Positions 25,131 through 36,977 of a stretch of 64,000 bases of DNA are shown piece by piece. The notes below the pieces were generated by a model that had not been told where the DNA came from, did no database searches, and saw only the letters and a list, made by a program, of their open reading frames with translations. The translations under genes were made by a program, and so were the position numbers. The DNA lies in assembly GCA_025716855.1 (NCBI GenBank), contig JAIXMQ010000013.1, positions 496,001 through 560,000 on the forward strand, written 5' to 3'. Source of the stretch: Pilaira anomala (taxonomy: Eukaryota; Mucoromycota; Mucoromycetes; Mucorales; Mucoraceae). The number at the start of each line of letters is the position of its first letter. The first letter of the stretch is position 1.

Positions 25131-26570
25131 ACAGGTTTTTGATATTCTATAATCTAAGCAACTTCAGTTAATAATTATTTAAGGCTACTTTTGCTCCCTT
25201 TTTTACCTGGTACGTGAAGCTTTGGCTTTAAATTTTTCCAATTAGACAATGTGAGTAAACATTAAAACGCGAAAAAAGGAAAGAGCTCTCGATATCCAAG
25301 TAAAGTGACGTAGGCTGTTCTGTTATGATTTCGTAAACAGTTGGTTTTTGGTAAAGAACCATTTTGTTATACATGGCTCTTCTGTCTGGTTGAAGATGGC
25401 AGAGCCGCTAATGGATATGAACAAACCCCGTAAATTGGGGTTTTACAAAACCGCCAAAGGTACCGTTGATCAGGGACATAGATTGTTATCCAGTAGGATA
25501 GACAGGATCCAAGATTCACTTGTAATTTTGACAAAAAAGAAAAAAGGATCATTTTCTATTTTAGATTTATTAGACAAATGAATCATTTATTTTTTGATAA
25601 AATTATTAGACTTACTATTGATAACAATATGTTTTATGCGGGTCTTTTTTTTTCTTGGAACAATCTCTTCTCTAGGCAAGGAGTGTGGCAAAAGAAGAGA
25701 TTAAAAACTGTATCGGTAAGGAAGGAAGATTCATTTTGGAATATATATAAAAAGAAGAAAGTGAAAGAAAAGAACAAAATAAAAAAAACATTATTTATAA
25801 TGTAATGGTGTATTCATGCAAAAGTTATAAAAAACCTTATTCACGTGACAATGTGCCTGGTTATACTCTTTATAAATCCGGATAAAAGTCATCCGTGATT
25901 TTACTACCTTTTTTTTTACTACTCTTTTCCCCGACTTCGTTTTGATTACGATTAAAAAAGATAAAGAACGGAAGCTAAAAATAAATAAAAAGGTAATTAA
26001 TGACAGCAAAAGAAAACGCGTCAAGTTCTAAAAAAGCTTATTAGGTATAAGTCAAAACTAAATGTTATTCTATACATTTCAGGCTTAGTTTTATTATGTA
26101 TATATATCTTTTATTGTTCTTTTTTTTTTTCTTTGTTTATTACCTTAAAGTTCTAGACTTATAACCCTGATTTAGATAGATAAAAAAAACAAGCGGCGCA
26201 CTTCTAAATTAAAGGGTCTGAAATGATTTTGGAACGTGTCGTATCCGAGGGGATATTACCTAATACATTCTAAAGATATTTTTGGAAAGTTGCTAGTTCA
26301 TTTCAGGGGGGGGGGATCAAGTTGCCTTATATAATATCCTAGGCGTATGTATACCTAAATAAAAAAGTATGCGTCCTAGTAAAGTAATGCATGTATCGAC
26401 TGGAAATTTCCGGAACATACTTAGATACAACCAGTGATAAGGTTTATCAAAAATATTATCTGCCAGGAGTCCAGCATTAATAGTTGTAAGCGTACTTAAA
26501 CAGCTTATTATTTATTCACAGTACAAGCTGAATGATAAAGTGTAGAAAAAAAAAGTATATATTTTTATAA

Positions 26571-26601
<31 letters not shown>

Positions 26602-26647
26602 GTAAAAGGAATTTTCAATAGATAATTCTCTTTCTTAAAAGGAAAGT
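25131..26647. other. Gene-poor region with possible remnants
   Basis: Contains a plus-strand open stretch (25348-25581) whose LLSSRIDRIQDSL segment resembles a minus-strand piece near 61.3 kb. Also holds a G-run near 26306-26313, a T-run at about 26572-26595 and AT-rich spacer. No intact gene. Confidence 0.45.
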
Positions 26648-29600
26648 TTAATCTTCAAATGGATATTGGAAGGGTTCAAAAGGTGCTGCTTCTTCTTCTG
26701 CTGCATTTCTTGCAGTTGTATCTATTATTATTATTTATTTATTTTTTAGTCTATCAAGTTTCACTAGAATTAAAAAAAAAAAAAAAAAAAACTTACCAGC
26801 AGCAGGAACACGGGGTTGAATTAAATCTTCTTCCTCATCAGGTTTTCTATCTACCAACATGATGATACCACCAACATTTTCTTGTTTAACTGGAACATAA
26901 CGTGAATCTTCTTTAAATGCAATGTGTCGAAGTTGAGCAGGTACAACACGAGCCATATTTTCGAGAATTTCAAAGTTCTCTTCCTTCTTTTTCTTTTGTA
27001 CATTTTTACGCTCTTCCTTCTTTTCATCTTCTTGCATATCTTCATCCTTAATACTAGGCTTATCCTCATCAATATCCATATGATCTACCTTTTCCTTTTC
27101 AATCTTCTTTGCACGAGCCTTAGCCTTAGCAGTAGTTGATAAAACTGCTGTAGCTACCTTTTCAACAACTGTAGCAGAAGGAGGCTTCAAAGCAGGAGGG
27201 TAAGCGAATAATGATGCCTTTGCGTTAGATACGAATTCAAATCGTGGTGTTTCCAAGTTCTTGTTAAGACCAATCACTGCAGTAGGAGTAAACGCTAAAC
27301 TGAGCATATGTGTTAAAGGATACCAGTACCAGAATTGTGTGAATACGGCCATACCAACAATGGCTGGCATATTAGCATGTCCTGTTCTAGATAAAAGTGA
27401 AATCGTCACATTTCTTCCACCAGCATCCATAATACCTTGTGCAAGAACTGCACCAAACTTTGCCATAGGATCTTCATGTTTATCTCCAATAATCTTTTCA
27501 TACATCTTACGAACACCAGCTACTTTAGGATTCGAGTTCTCGGTTTGTTGGATTAAGATCATTGCTTGAGACATGAAGGCACCTTGACGAACAAAGTCTA
27601 CAGGATCCTTTGTCATAGGTTCAAGAAGTTCAAGTGCATCAATATAACCTGTACCAGCACAAGAAATACCTAAAGCAAGTGTAGCACCATATCTAACATG
27701 AGGGTTATAACTCTCTGCTAAAAGTTGAACAATACGAGGTACTTGTTTAGGGTTACGTAACAAGACAAAACCAAGAGAGGTGACAGCTGCACGACGTACA
27801 TCATCATTCACATCACTAACAGCAACATGAAGTAAACGACGAATGGCCTTATTGTTACCAGTACCACTATAAGCCATAGCAATTGTATAAATACCACCAT
27901 AACGAAGAACAGGATCCTTATCTTCCAATAACTTCTTGATCAAATCATCAGCTTGTTCTTCTTTACCGTACATGATAAAAGGCATACCAATAGCCAAACC
28001 ACGAATAATCTTTTCATGTTGAGTTTCATGAGCATATTGAAGCATTTCATCAATAGCTTCTTCATTACCAGTACCAAGCATGATTAAACCCATGGATAAA
28101 CCAGCGGCTTCACCAGCAACTGCATTATCACCAAAGAGAACATTCTTGAGATCTTCATAAATACCTTCATTGGCTGTTGCCATACCAGCAACACCAAGAC
28201 CAAGACAGGCACCATGTTGAATAACATCATCTGAAGTATCCTTTAAGGCAGTCTTTAAAAAGTTCAAAACTTCAGCTCCATGGTTAGCATTAATAAGACC
28301 TAAAGCATATAATGAACCACCTTCGGAGTAAGAACTGTTTCCGCTGACACCTTCTTGAGGTAAATAAGGAGCCAATAAATTCATTGATTGAGCCAATTGA
28401 CCCTGAAACAAAAACAAATGTCAATTTCTTTTTCTTTCTTTCTCGAACACAATCACATATAATCCCTTTCTTACCTTGTGAATAACACCAAGAGCAGCAG
28501 TGGCACTGAACTTGGACCAATTAGTAGCTCTAGATAACCAATCAAGGTTTTGACGCAAAAATTCATCACTGGTAGTACCAGCTTGCATGAAAGCATTGGC
28601 GAAAGTTACAGCTGAGTGATAAATAGAATTTCTTGATTCCAAAGCATTCTACATTACGCGTCAGTTATTTATGAAAACAAAAAAAAAGATGTTTTTTTTT
28701 TACCTTTGTGTTCTTCAAGATTAATAAATCGGTATGGTTGTTACGGTATAAAAACTCAAGATGAAGACGAATAGATTCTTCACCAGACAAAATAGACTTG
28801 ATCTTTTTGAAAGGAGTATCATTCTTTGGCTAAAATCGAAATAAATCAGCACACTTTCTTTCCTTTCCTTTTTTTTAAAAAAAAATGTTTACCTTTTTCT
28901 CTTCAGTAGAATCACCTTCTTCTTCTACAATAGGTTCAACAGGTAATTCTTTAGAAACTTTAGATAAAAATTCTTGAGTTGCATTTTCTTCTAAATCAAA
29001 TGAAATTTGATAAGCCATAAGCTACTCATTTTTTTTTTTAAAAAAAAAACACCAGATAGGTTAGAATATAAATAAATAAGCATTTAATAGTTTCATTTTT
29101 ACCTCATCGTTCTTTTCTACCAAGCTCTTCAACATGTTGGCACAAGCAGTAGTGTCATTCAAATGAACTAAACATTGACTAATGGAAATGTAGTCAGGGT
29201 TCTTGAGGGTCTCGTATAAATCAACTAATAATCTCAAGACTTCATTACGGAATTCCAAGTTTTGAACAAGTGTCATGCATACATCAAGAACATATGTTAA
29301 AAGCTTATTAGCATCACCCTTTTGAATAATTGACTTGACTACATCAAGACGTCTAGATTCAAGTGCAATGCCAATAGCTTGCTCATACTCGCAATCTTCA
29401 GCACAACGTTGGAACATTCTTTCTACAATATCTTCTAATCTAGGATCGATCTTTTCTGACATGGCGGAAGCTGCTCTAATATTAATGTACTTATCAATAC
29501 ACTTGGCTACAGAAGAGAATACAAAGGTTATTATCAAACACGAGAATAAATTGTTTTTCTCTTTCTCTTTCTCTCTTCTTTGCCTTAAACTTACAAATAA

Positions 29601-30098
29601 TAGTTGTTACGTATTCAGAATCTTCTGAGAGATCAAAAGATTGACCTGCACCAAGAGCAAAAGTAAGAGAATCATCTAATTCTCCCAAGTTATAATAAAC
29701 CTATTGATATATATAAGTACTGAAGCTATTTAAAAATAAATTGAAAAACACGCTTAAAGTACCTTCGAAGCAACTAAAGCAGCCAACTCTCTTTTGCTGA
29801 ATGCAGCGTCTTCGTAAAGAATTTCACTATTGATATGAGTAAGTATAAGGGAAAAAAAAAAAAAAAAAAAAAAAAGAGTGAGCCTACATTTTGGCAATAG
29901 AGTCAGATATTTCAGCCCAGAACTCATCAACAAGTGTATTTAATTGTTGAAGAGCATAAACTTTCAATTCAGGTTGTTGCTCATCGAGTAAAGCGATGAT
30001 ACCGTCTAAAGAAAGTAAAGAAGAATGGGTTGGTTTAGTTTATTTATTCAAGGTAAATTACAGCTTTATCACTTACTGGCAGATGTAAGGGCTGTCAT
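26648..30098 (-). CDS. RPN2: 26S proteasome regulatory subunit RPN2 (PSMD1)
   Basis: Ten minus-strand exons: 30098-30077, 30005-29888, 29826-29763, 29700-29595, 29506-29103, 29021-28893, 28829-28704, 28648-28475, 28402-26797 and 26721-26648. Every junction is GT-AG and phases close; 940 residues versus 945 in yeast. N-terminus [35 protein letters not shown] and the proteasome/cyclosome (PC) repeats ([45 protein letters not shown]) are diagnostic. The C-terminus is acidic/Lys-rich, then ends [10 protein letters not shown], matching the Rpn13-binding tail. Scaffold of the 19S base. The first exon is only 22 nt, so the start codon is easily missed; the last intron contains poly-A/T. Confidence 0.96.
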
Positions 30099-31129
30099 AT
30101 AATTTTTATACTTATTTAAAAAAAGAACAAGAAAAGTGTATTTCTTTGCCGCGTCCTTCTTGAATCAATTCGTTAACACGTAAGAGGTGACGTAAGTGTT
30201 AGGCTTTCCTGAGGTGTTTGAAAAATCACCAAAACATTGAAGAGTCACATTAAATTTCAAAGCAAGGTTGCATTAAATCATCTTTTTTTCTTCCAATCCA
30301 ACATTGTAAAAAGATCACCACTTTCTATTTGGAATGCTGCTAAATCAGTCGATTCTTTCCCATTTTTTATTTAATTGTCAAGGACCCCATAGGCGTTTAA
30401 GTACAATTGCTTTAGTACTGGCACTATTTTGTTTTCTTCAACTACAGGAATAAAATGTAATATATAGAATTTTATATATCAACATATTAAATGCTGCTGT
30501 GAGCTATTTGAAAAACTCAATTTCGAGAGGAATTGCGTGTGTGTGTGTGTCTCCTCGAGGTAGAAGTTACTTCCCTTTTTAGGAGACAATAGTTTACTCT
30601 GCCGAGAAAATGAGAGATAATGCTTCAATTGATTGGAGTACGAAACAACTGCAGAGTAAATTATATTAAATTAGGTCATTAAGTGGACACACACACACAC
30701 ACACACACACGCACGCACACGCACACGGAGTTGATAAAAATGCCGAAAAATGAATAAAAAGAAACAGAAACAGAAAAAGAGTGAGACGGATATATGTATA
30801 TATATATATATATATGTTAATGATAAAACACGTGAGTTATATACACATATAACATGATATGAGAAAAAGAGAGGGAAACATTTTATTTTAATATAGTTTA
30901 TTGGTAGTTTAAATATGAATTTGACAACATCAAAACATTTTAAAAGAGAGGGTAAATGGTTATCCATGTGGTAGTTGACCAAATATAACGTAGTTATGTC
31001 ACGAACAATTTCATTTCCTTCATACAAACCAGATGATGATAGCCCCGATTTAGACAACAAAATCCACCTTTCGTCTTTTTCCGGCTTTTTTTTTTCTTTC
31101 TTTTTTGTTTCTTTACTAATATTATTATT
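30099..31129. other. Divergent intergenic region RPN2 / Zn2Cys6 gene
   Basis: Carries (GT)n at about 30537-30551, (AC)n at about 30686-30724 and (TA)n at about 30793-30815. No gene recognised; must hold promoters for both flanking genes. Confidence 0.55.
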
Positions 31130-31480
31130 ATGAATACCGAACCCCGAAAAAAGCAAGCCAAGATTGTGAGTGCTTGTAGTGAATGTCGAAGAAAAAAAAC
31201 GAAATGTAATGGAGAACAACCTTGCCGAAATTGTCAAAAGTCAGTTGCTGAATGTAGTTATCCAATAATGCAAGACAATAAAAGAAGTGGTAAATTGGCG
31301 CTTGAAGCTATAGAAGATAGATTAAAGACAATTGAAGATATGCTCAGGAAAATACTGGAATCTATGCCAACAGACGATCGATTACCCTCAATTCATAACT
31401 TATCTTCACCTTTACAGTTTGATAGTAGACAATTACCTCCATTGAATTCAATTGATAAATTTAAAAAGCGTAAAAGATGA
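31130..31480 (+). CDS. Minimal Zn(II)2Cys6 DNA-binding protein
   Basis: Single exon, 116 residues. Canonical binuclear cluster C16-x2-C19-x6-C26-x5-C32-x2-C35-x6-C42, preceded by basic RKKQAK. It is followed by a short linker and a heptad-like coiled coil (about 59-79: LEAIEDRLKTIEDMLRKILE), then a Pro/Leu tail ending in a basic KKRKR, a likely nuclear signal. Family members are usually 500-1,000 residues with a fungal_trans domain; this protein has only the DNA-binding and dimerisation parts. It could be a dominant modulator that competes for CGG-type sites, or a compact regulator typical of zygomycetes. Targets unknown. No downstream exon with coding signal is seen before the (AC)n repeat at 31541. 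Confidence 0.85.
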   Translation: MNTEPRKKQAKIVSACSECRRKKTKCNGEQPCRNCQKSVAECSYPIMQDNKRSGKLALEAIEDRLKTIEDMLRKILESMPTDDRLPSIHNLSSPLQFDSRQLPPLNSIDKFKKRKR

Positions 31481-31536
31481 CTTTTGTTTCACATCCCATT
31501 TCTGGAAAAATGGCACTTGCTGAAATAAAATACAAC

Positions 31537-31567
<31 letters not shown>

Positions 31568-31858
31568 ACACACATATATAACCTCTTTTAATATCCTCTC
31601 TCTCTCTGTTTTTCTTTCTTGAAAAAAAACTGAAGAAAAAATCATAATAAAAAGACTATACCTTTTGTACTGAATATTTTATAATTTTGTAAAGGTATTT
31701 TGTTCAACACCTCTTTTTTAGTTACTTAAAACGTAATAGTTTTTTTTTAAGCTGAAACGTTTGTATCCATTGGTTCTTTAAAAAAAATCATGCACGTGAT
31801 GAATACCTTAATATATCTTTTTTATTCTTCTTCTTCTCGGTCAATTGACATATGGAGG

Positions 31859-31889
<31 letters not shown>

Positions 31890-32380
31890 ACATTATCTAA
31901 TGGGAGTAAAATTGTATAAATCACAAACGAAATGCGAAAAAAGACTTGCGAGTAAATTTGGTGTTTTAATTTAAACACGCGTGATTGTTTATTGTACCGG
32001 GCCGTCTATCCGATCACTTTTTGAATTTTTTAAAGAACTATACAGTGCTTACCGTGTAAATTCACGAATTGAGTGCTCAAGACTTTCTCTCTGTTTCTAT
32101 GGATACAGTTTCACTTTAATAATTACCGAAAAAAAAAAGTTTCTCCTTTCAATTGTACCTGTAATCAAAAGAATATGGTTGGATCACGCTTAAACAATTG
32201 GCAGGTTCAAGAGAAAAAAAGAAAATTACACAGAAAAATCTGAGACTTGATTTAGTGACTGTCCGACATAACAGTCACGATTTTTTTTTCTGCAAAAAAC
32301 ATTTAGCTTAATTTTTTTTTAATTTATAAAAAAAATAACCTTTAAGGATCTTGATCATTAAAAAAAAACTTTCGATAAAG
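31481..32380. other. Intergenic: Zn2Cys6 3' side and DDX21 promoter
   Basis: (AC)n at about 31541-31565, (TA/GT)n at about 31859-31888, T-tracts near 32280 and 32310. No gene supported; an open stretch at 31981-32193 lacks coding character. Confidence 0.55.
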
Positions 32381-34548
32381 ATGCCTAGTACTGTTGAACA
32401 TAAAGAAGGTAAAATACTTGGACAATAGTCTAATACGAAAGCATAATACTAATATAACTCTCTTCTACTATAGCTCGTTCCGAGAAGAAGGAAAGAAAGG
32501 AAAAGAAGGAGAAGAAGGAAAAGTCCTCTCGTAAGAGAGAAAGAGAAGAAAAAGCCGCTACTGAAGAAGTAAAGGAAGTTGTCGAAGAAGTTAAGGAGGT
32601 TGTTGAGGTTAGCACTGAACCCGCTACTCCTGTTGCTGAACCCGAGAACAAAAAGCGTAAGGTCATTGAAGAAGTTGAGATTGGAGACGAAATTCCTGAA
32701 AATTTGCGTCTTTCCAACTTCCGTATCTCTCAAGGTACAATTGATAACTTGGGCGCTAAGGGTATCAAGTCTCTCTTTGAAATTCAAGCTGCTACTTTCG
32801 ATCTTATTTATGAAGGTAACGATGTCTTGGCTCGTGCTCGTACTGGTACTGGTAAAACTCTTGCTTTTGCTTTACCTGTCATTGAAAGATTATCTCTTGA
32901 TACTGAATATAAGGAACGTCGTGGTAGATCACCCCGTGTTCTTGTTCTCTGTCCTACTCGTGATTTAGCCAAGCAAGTTTGTGGTGATTTCGAACAATTA
33001 TCTGGTAACAGACTCAAGACTTTGCCTGTTTATGGTGGTGTCCCTTACAATGAACAAACCTCCGTTTTCCGTGAAGGTGTAGATGTTGTTGTTGGTACTC
33101 CTGGTCGTATCCTTGATCACATTAAGTTCGGTAACATGAAATTACAAGATCTCAAGTTCATTATTTTAGATGAAGCAGATGAGATGTTGGATGCTCGTGG
33201 TTTCGAAGAAGATATGTTCAACTTATTATCTTCTATTCAAGAACAAAAGGCTACTCGTGATTATCAAACTTTGTTATTCTCTGCTACTGTCCCTGAGTCT
33301 GTTATGGAAACTATTAAGCGTTTCCTCAAGGAAGATTATGAACGTATTGATTTAATTGGTAACGCCAAGAACAGAACAAACACCAACATTCGTCATATTG
33401 CTATGCCTTCATCTTATCATACCCGTGCTGATATTATTGGTGATGTTGTAAATGTTTATGGTCGTAGTGGTTTAACTGTTATTTTCTGTGCTACTAAGGC
33501 TGATGCTAATGAATTGGGTTCTCATGAAAAGATTAAGCAAGATGCTGCTGTTTTACATGGTGATATTGCACAATCTTCTCGTGAATCTACTATGAAGGCT
33601 TTCCGTGAAGGTAAATACAAGTGTATTGTCTGTACTGATGTCCTTGCTCGTGGTTTGGATATTCCTCAAGTCGATTTAGTTATCAACTGTCAACCTCCTA
33701 AGGATCCTGAGTCTTATGTTCATCGTTCAGGTCGTACCGGTCGTGCTGGTCGCTCCGGTGTCTGTGTTACTTTCTTCAAGCCTGCTGAAGAAGGTCTTTT
33801 AGGTTATATCTCTAAGCGTACTGGTGTCCAATTCGAACAATTATCTGCTCCTCGTCCTGAAGATATTATTGAAGCCACTACTGAAGATGCTTTCAAGTCC
33901 ATTGATTCCGTTAAGGCTGATGTCTTACCTTTCTTTGCTGAATCTGCCAGACAATTAATTGCTAAGCATGGTGCTGAAAACGCTGTTTCCGCTGCTCTTG
34001 CTTTCATGACTGGTTATCATCAAGGTGTTCCCTCTCGTTCTCTTTTAACTTCTCAAGAAGGTCAAACTACTCTTTTAATGGAGTTAGGTTACTCTATTAA
34101 CCATCCTGGTTATGTTCGTAACATCTTAAGTCGTGAATACCCTGAATTAGGCTATGATGATCTTAAGAGCTGGCGTATGACTCAAGACTCCATGGGTGTT
34201 GTCTTTGATATCAGTTGTTCAAAGGTTGAAATTAAGGAAGACGGTACTATTGTCTTAGCCGGTAGACCTTGGACTACTAACAACATTACCCTTTCCGCTC
34301 CTACTACTTTACCTGCTCTTCAAGAACGTGATAACAGAGGTGGTCGCAGTGCATACAGTGGCGGTGGAGGCTACGGTGGAGGACGTGGTGGTGGACGTGG
34401 CGGTTATGGTGGTGGAAACCGTAACGGCGGTGGCGGTGGCTATGGCGGTGGAAACCGTAACGGTGGCGGTGGAGGTTACGGTGGAGGCCGCGGTGGTGGA
34501 CGTGGTGGTGGACGTGGTGGATACGGTGGAGGACGTGGTGGTTATTAA
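32381..34548 (+). CDS. DDX21: DEAD-box RNA helicase, DDX21/Gu family, with GUCT domain and GGY/RGG tail
   Basis: Two exons (32381-32408 and 32474-34548), 700 residues. The N-terminus is highly charged, Lys/Glu-rich (nucleolar type). Helicase motifs: ARTGTGKT 131-138, PTRDLA, DEAD 242-245, SAT 279-281, HRSGRTGRAGR from H426. After the helicase core, residues about 530-615 form a GUCT domain (AALAFMTGYHQ ... SLLTSQEG ... WRMTQDSMGVVFDI), the hallmark of DDX21/DDX50 and plant PRH75. The C-terminal ~70 residues are Gly-rich with RGG and GGY repeats, an RNA-binding and phase-separating tail. Probable role: nucleolar rRNA processing and transcription. Budding yeast lacks a GUCT helicase. Strong T-ending codon bias indicates high expression. 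Confidence 0.95.
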
Positions 34549-35272
34549 ATCACTCCTTTTAACCTGTTTCATTCACACACTTTATAATCTTACCTCTCTT
34601 TCTCTTTTTCCTTTTTTAAAACGTGCATCACTCATCAATTCTTTTTATTTTTTAAATCATTCAAATACCTAAACACTTTTCCTTTTTTTTATTACATAAT
34701 TTAATTAGTCGATGTAAATTATTTCCTTTTTTTTTATGATTATAGAATAAAAAAAAAATCAATATAAAAATTCATTTGTAAATTTCAGAGTTATTTTGTT
34801 TAAAGTTTTGTGGGAGTGAGGGCTGATTATGACTTGGATCCAACGCTAAGTGAGTTGCGCTTATTCCCAAAATTCGCATTAACCACTCGTCTGTTGGATA
34901 TTAAACATCTATGTATCGGATTTAAAAGGACCCAGCTTCTTATACTTAAAAGCATGGCCCTATATTTACCATCATACCGTGTATATGTTTCTCTCTCTAG
35001 CTTTTACATATAAATATACAACATGTAATTATGATGTATCCTGAACTCCTTTTAATAAAAATGAAAACTCAATGTGTGAAAAGCTCAACTGATTCTTCTA
35101 CATGTCTTTAAGCAAAAGATGAAGTGCTCTAATTCTTTACATTATATATCACCTTATTGTTCTCTTTTAGTGATTGATCTATTTTCCTCCTTTATTTTTA
35201 TTATAAAGCTATTGCTTATAAAATGTGTATATACTTTGTTTTTATTTTATTTGTCTATAAATGTAAGAAAAC
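34549..35272. other. Intergenic between DDX21 and F-box gene (3'-3')
   Basis: AT-rich convergent spacer with several T/A tracts; no gene or RNA recognised. Confidence 0.55.
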
Positions 35273-36193
35273 CTATTTAGATATAAATACTCTATTCGTA
35301 AAAGAAATTCGGAGAATATTTGACTCTTTTTCAATTTTATCAGGATAAAGTGAAGCATGCAATTCAATCAATTGTTGTAGTCGATGATAGTCATCTTTCA
35401 CAGGTGGAAAGATCCAATTGAGTTGTAAATAACGTAAACAAGGTAAGGATTTTAATAAATTAATAAATATGTTCATATTGATGGTAGAATCCAAATAAGA
35501 TAATTCTAATCGTGTCAAGTCATTTAATCCTAGGTTAGCTAATGTATTTAAATCGCTATCCGTCAATATAGATTCATCCATATCATCACATAGAGAAACG
35601 ACTGGTAATGTTTGTAATTGAAGATGACGTATCTTTTTAAATGGTGTTAGCAAATTATATAAAATTCCTGCATTATCTGATTCATAATTCACAACAGAGA
35701 AGGATTTAGTATATGGCAAAATAGTTTGTGTTGGTTGTGGCTGTGGCACTAGATAAAAGTTTTGTAGCGCTAGCGCATAATCTAGTACCAGTCTAGTAAC
35801 GTGTGGGAATAAATTTAAAATGTGTTGACCAAACGATCCAGTCTGTTCATGGGGTTGTATATTTGAGAGTTCGTCTTGTTGTTCTGACCGTGAGCTAGTA
35901 ATTCCAAACATGGATGCTGCAAAGCGACATGAAAAGATTCGATTGCAGTTTCTACGGCACAAAGACACTGTGTGAACATATTGAATTGCTCTTTGGGACC
36001 AAATTGGATTCTTTTGGAATTTTTTATCAAGTATCGATAATTCGTTTGTATCGGTGATAGTCAAGTGTTGCCAAATAAGTGGTAAAACTGCATTATAACA
36101 ATGATGACAGGTAGCTGCAAATTCGCTAATCGGTTTCAAGTCAAGATAACTGGCAATTAATGTAACAAGTTCAAGTGGGATTTTTTGAAGCAT
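35273..36193 (-). CDS. F-box protein
   Basis: Single exon, 306 residues. The N-terminal F-box (MLQKIPLELVTLIASYLDLK, then ATCHHCYNAVLPLIWQHLTI) spans residues 1-45. The rest carries Leu-rich segments (LGLNDLTRLELSYLD, LKSLPCLRYLQLNW) consistent with degenerate LRRs for substrate recognition. F-box proteins recruit targets to SCF (Skp1-Cul1-Rbx1) ubiquitin ligases. This LRR-type family is greatly expanded in Mucoromycota; the specific target cannot be inferred. Start is the first Met, directly at the F-box. Confidence 0.88.
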   Translation of the reverse strand: MLQKIPLELVTLIASYLDLKPISEFAATCHHCYNAVLPLIWQHLTITDTNELSILDKKFQKNPIWSQRAIQYVHTVSLCRRNCNRIFSCRFAASMFGITSSRSEQQDELSNIQPHEQTGSFGQHILNLFPHVTRLVLDYALALQNFYLVPQPQPTQTILPYTKSFSVVNYESDNAGILYNLLTPFKKIRHLQLQTLPVVSLCDDMDESILTDSDLNTLANLGLNDLTRLELSYLDSTINMNIFINLLKSLPCLRYLQLNWIFPPVKDDYHRLQQLIELHASLYPDKIEKESNILRISFTNRVFISK

Positions 36194-36977
36194 AGTAAGA
36201 AGAAGAAAAGAAATAAATAATGGGTAAAAGAAAATAAATTGTGAGCTGCTTTTTATACCTCTTTTTTAGGTCAAAAGTGCAACCTGTTTCAGAAAGAAGA
36301 TCCGATTTTTTAAACTCAATTCTTAACTGGCGTTTGAGACTTTACACTTCTGGGCGTCCAGTAGACTTACTAGTAGTAAGCAATCACATCTGTAAGATAT
36401 TTATACAAGCAAATCAATTTATCAAGCCATGTTTATATTCTCATAGTCGCTGGAGCTCAAGCGGTGTAAAAAAATAAAAAATAAAAATAGAAATCAAAAG
36501 TATGGGTACACTTTTTAAATTTATTTACCCCTTTCATTTTACTTGGATACATATAAACATGGCAGTAAATATATCCATATGGACTTTGATTACTAGTAGC
36601 ATAAACGTGATTTAATTTAATTTTTTAAAAAAAAAAGATCCAGATACCATTCCACAATTATTTTTGCTAATCTTTTCAAGTTGGTGTAACTACACTTTGC
36701 AGAAAGAAAGATGGATAGCATGCTTATGCAATACAGTATTTCCACCCTCAATGTGCAGACTTTTCTCTTGAAAACTGCTCACTTTCCTTTTTTAAATAAA
36801 AAATGAATGTTGTCCCCAATATACATAAATAGAAAGACAGTAAAAAAAAAGTGGATCTAGATTCTTGGTTTTATGGGTTGGGTGAATAGTCACCCCATAC
36901 AACACATAATAAGTGTGCGCATAAAAAAAAATAATAATTAGAGAGGAAATACAAAAAGATTATAATGATAAAGGAGT
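36194..36977. other. Intergenic: F-box promoter and LONP2 3' UTR
   Basis: A plus-strand open stretch at 36241-36477 lacks coding character. Otherwise AT-rich, nothing recognised. Confidence 0.55.

Noticed and set aside
30671..31237. Long minus-strand open frame upstream of the Zn2Cys6 gene
   Set aside because: Overlaps the real gene antisense and ends in (AC)n-derived Val-Cys repeats; hydrophobic AT-rich composition.
31448..31645. Minus-strand frame with a Cys-Val repeat
   Set aside because: Produced by an (AC)n microsatellite.
34309..34672. Open frames over the Gly-rich helicase tail (Thr/Ser-rich and Val-rich)
   Set aside because: Alternative-frame readings of GGT/GGA repeats.
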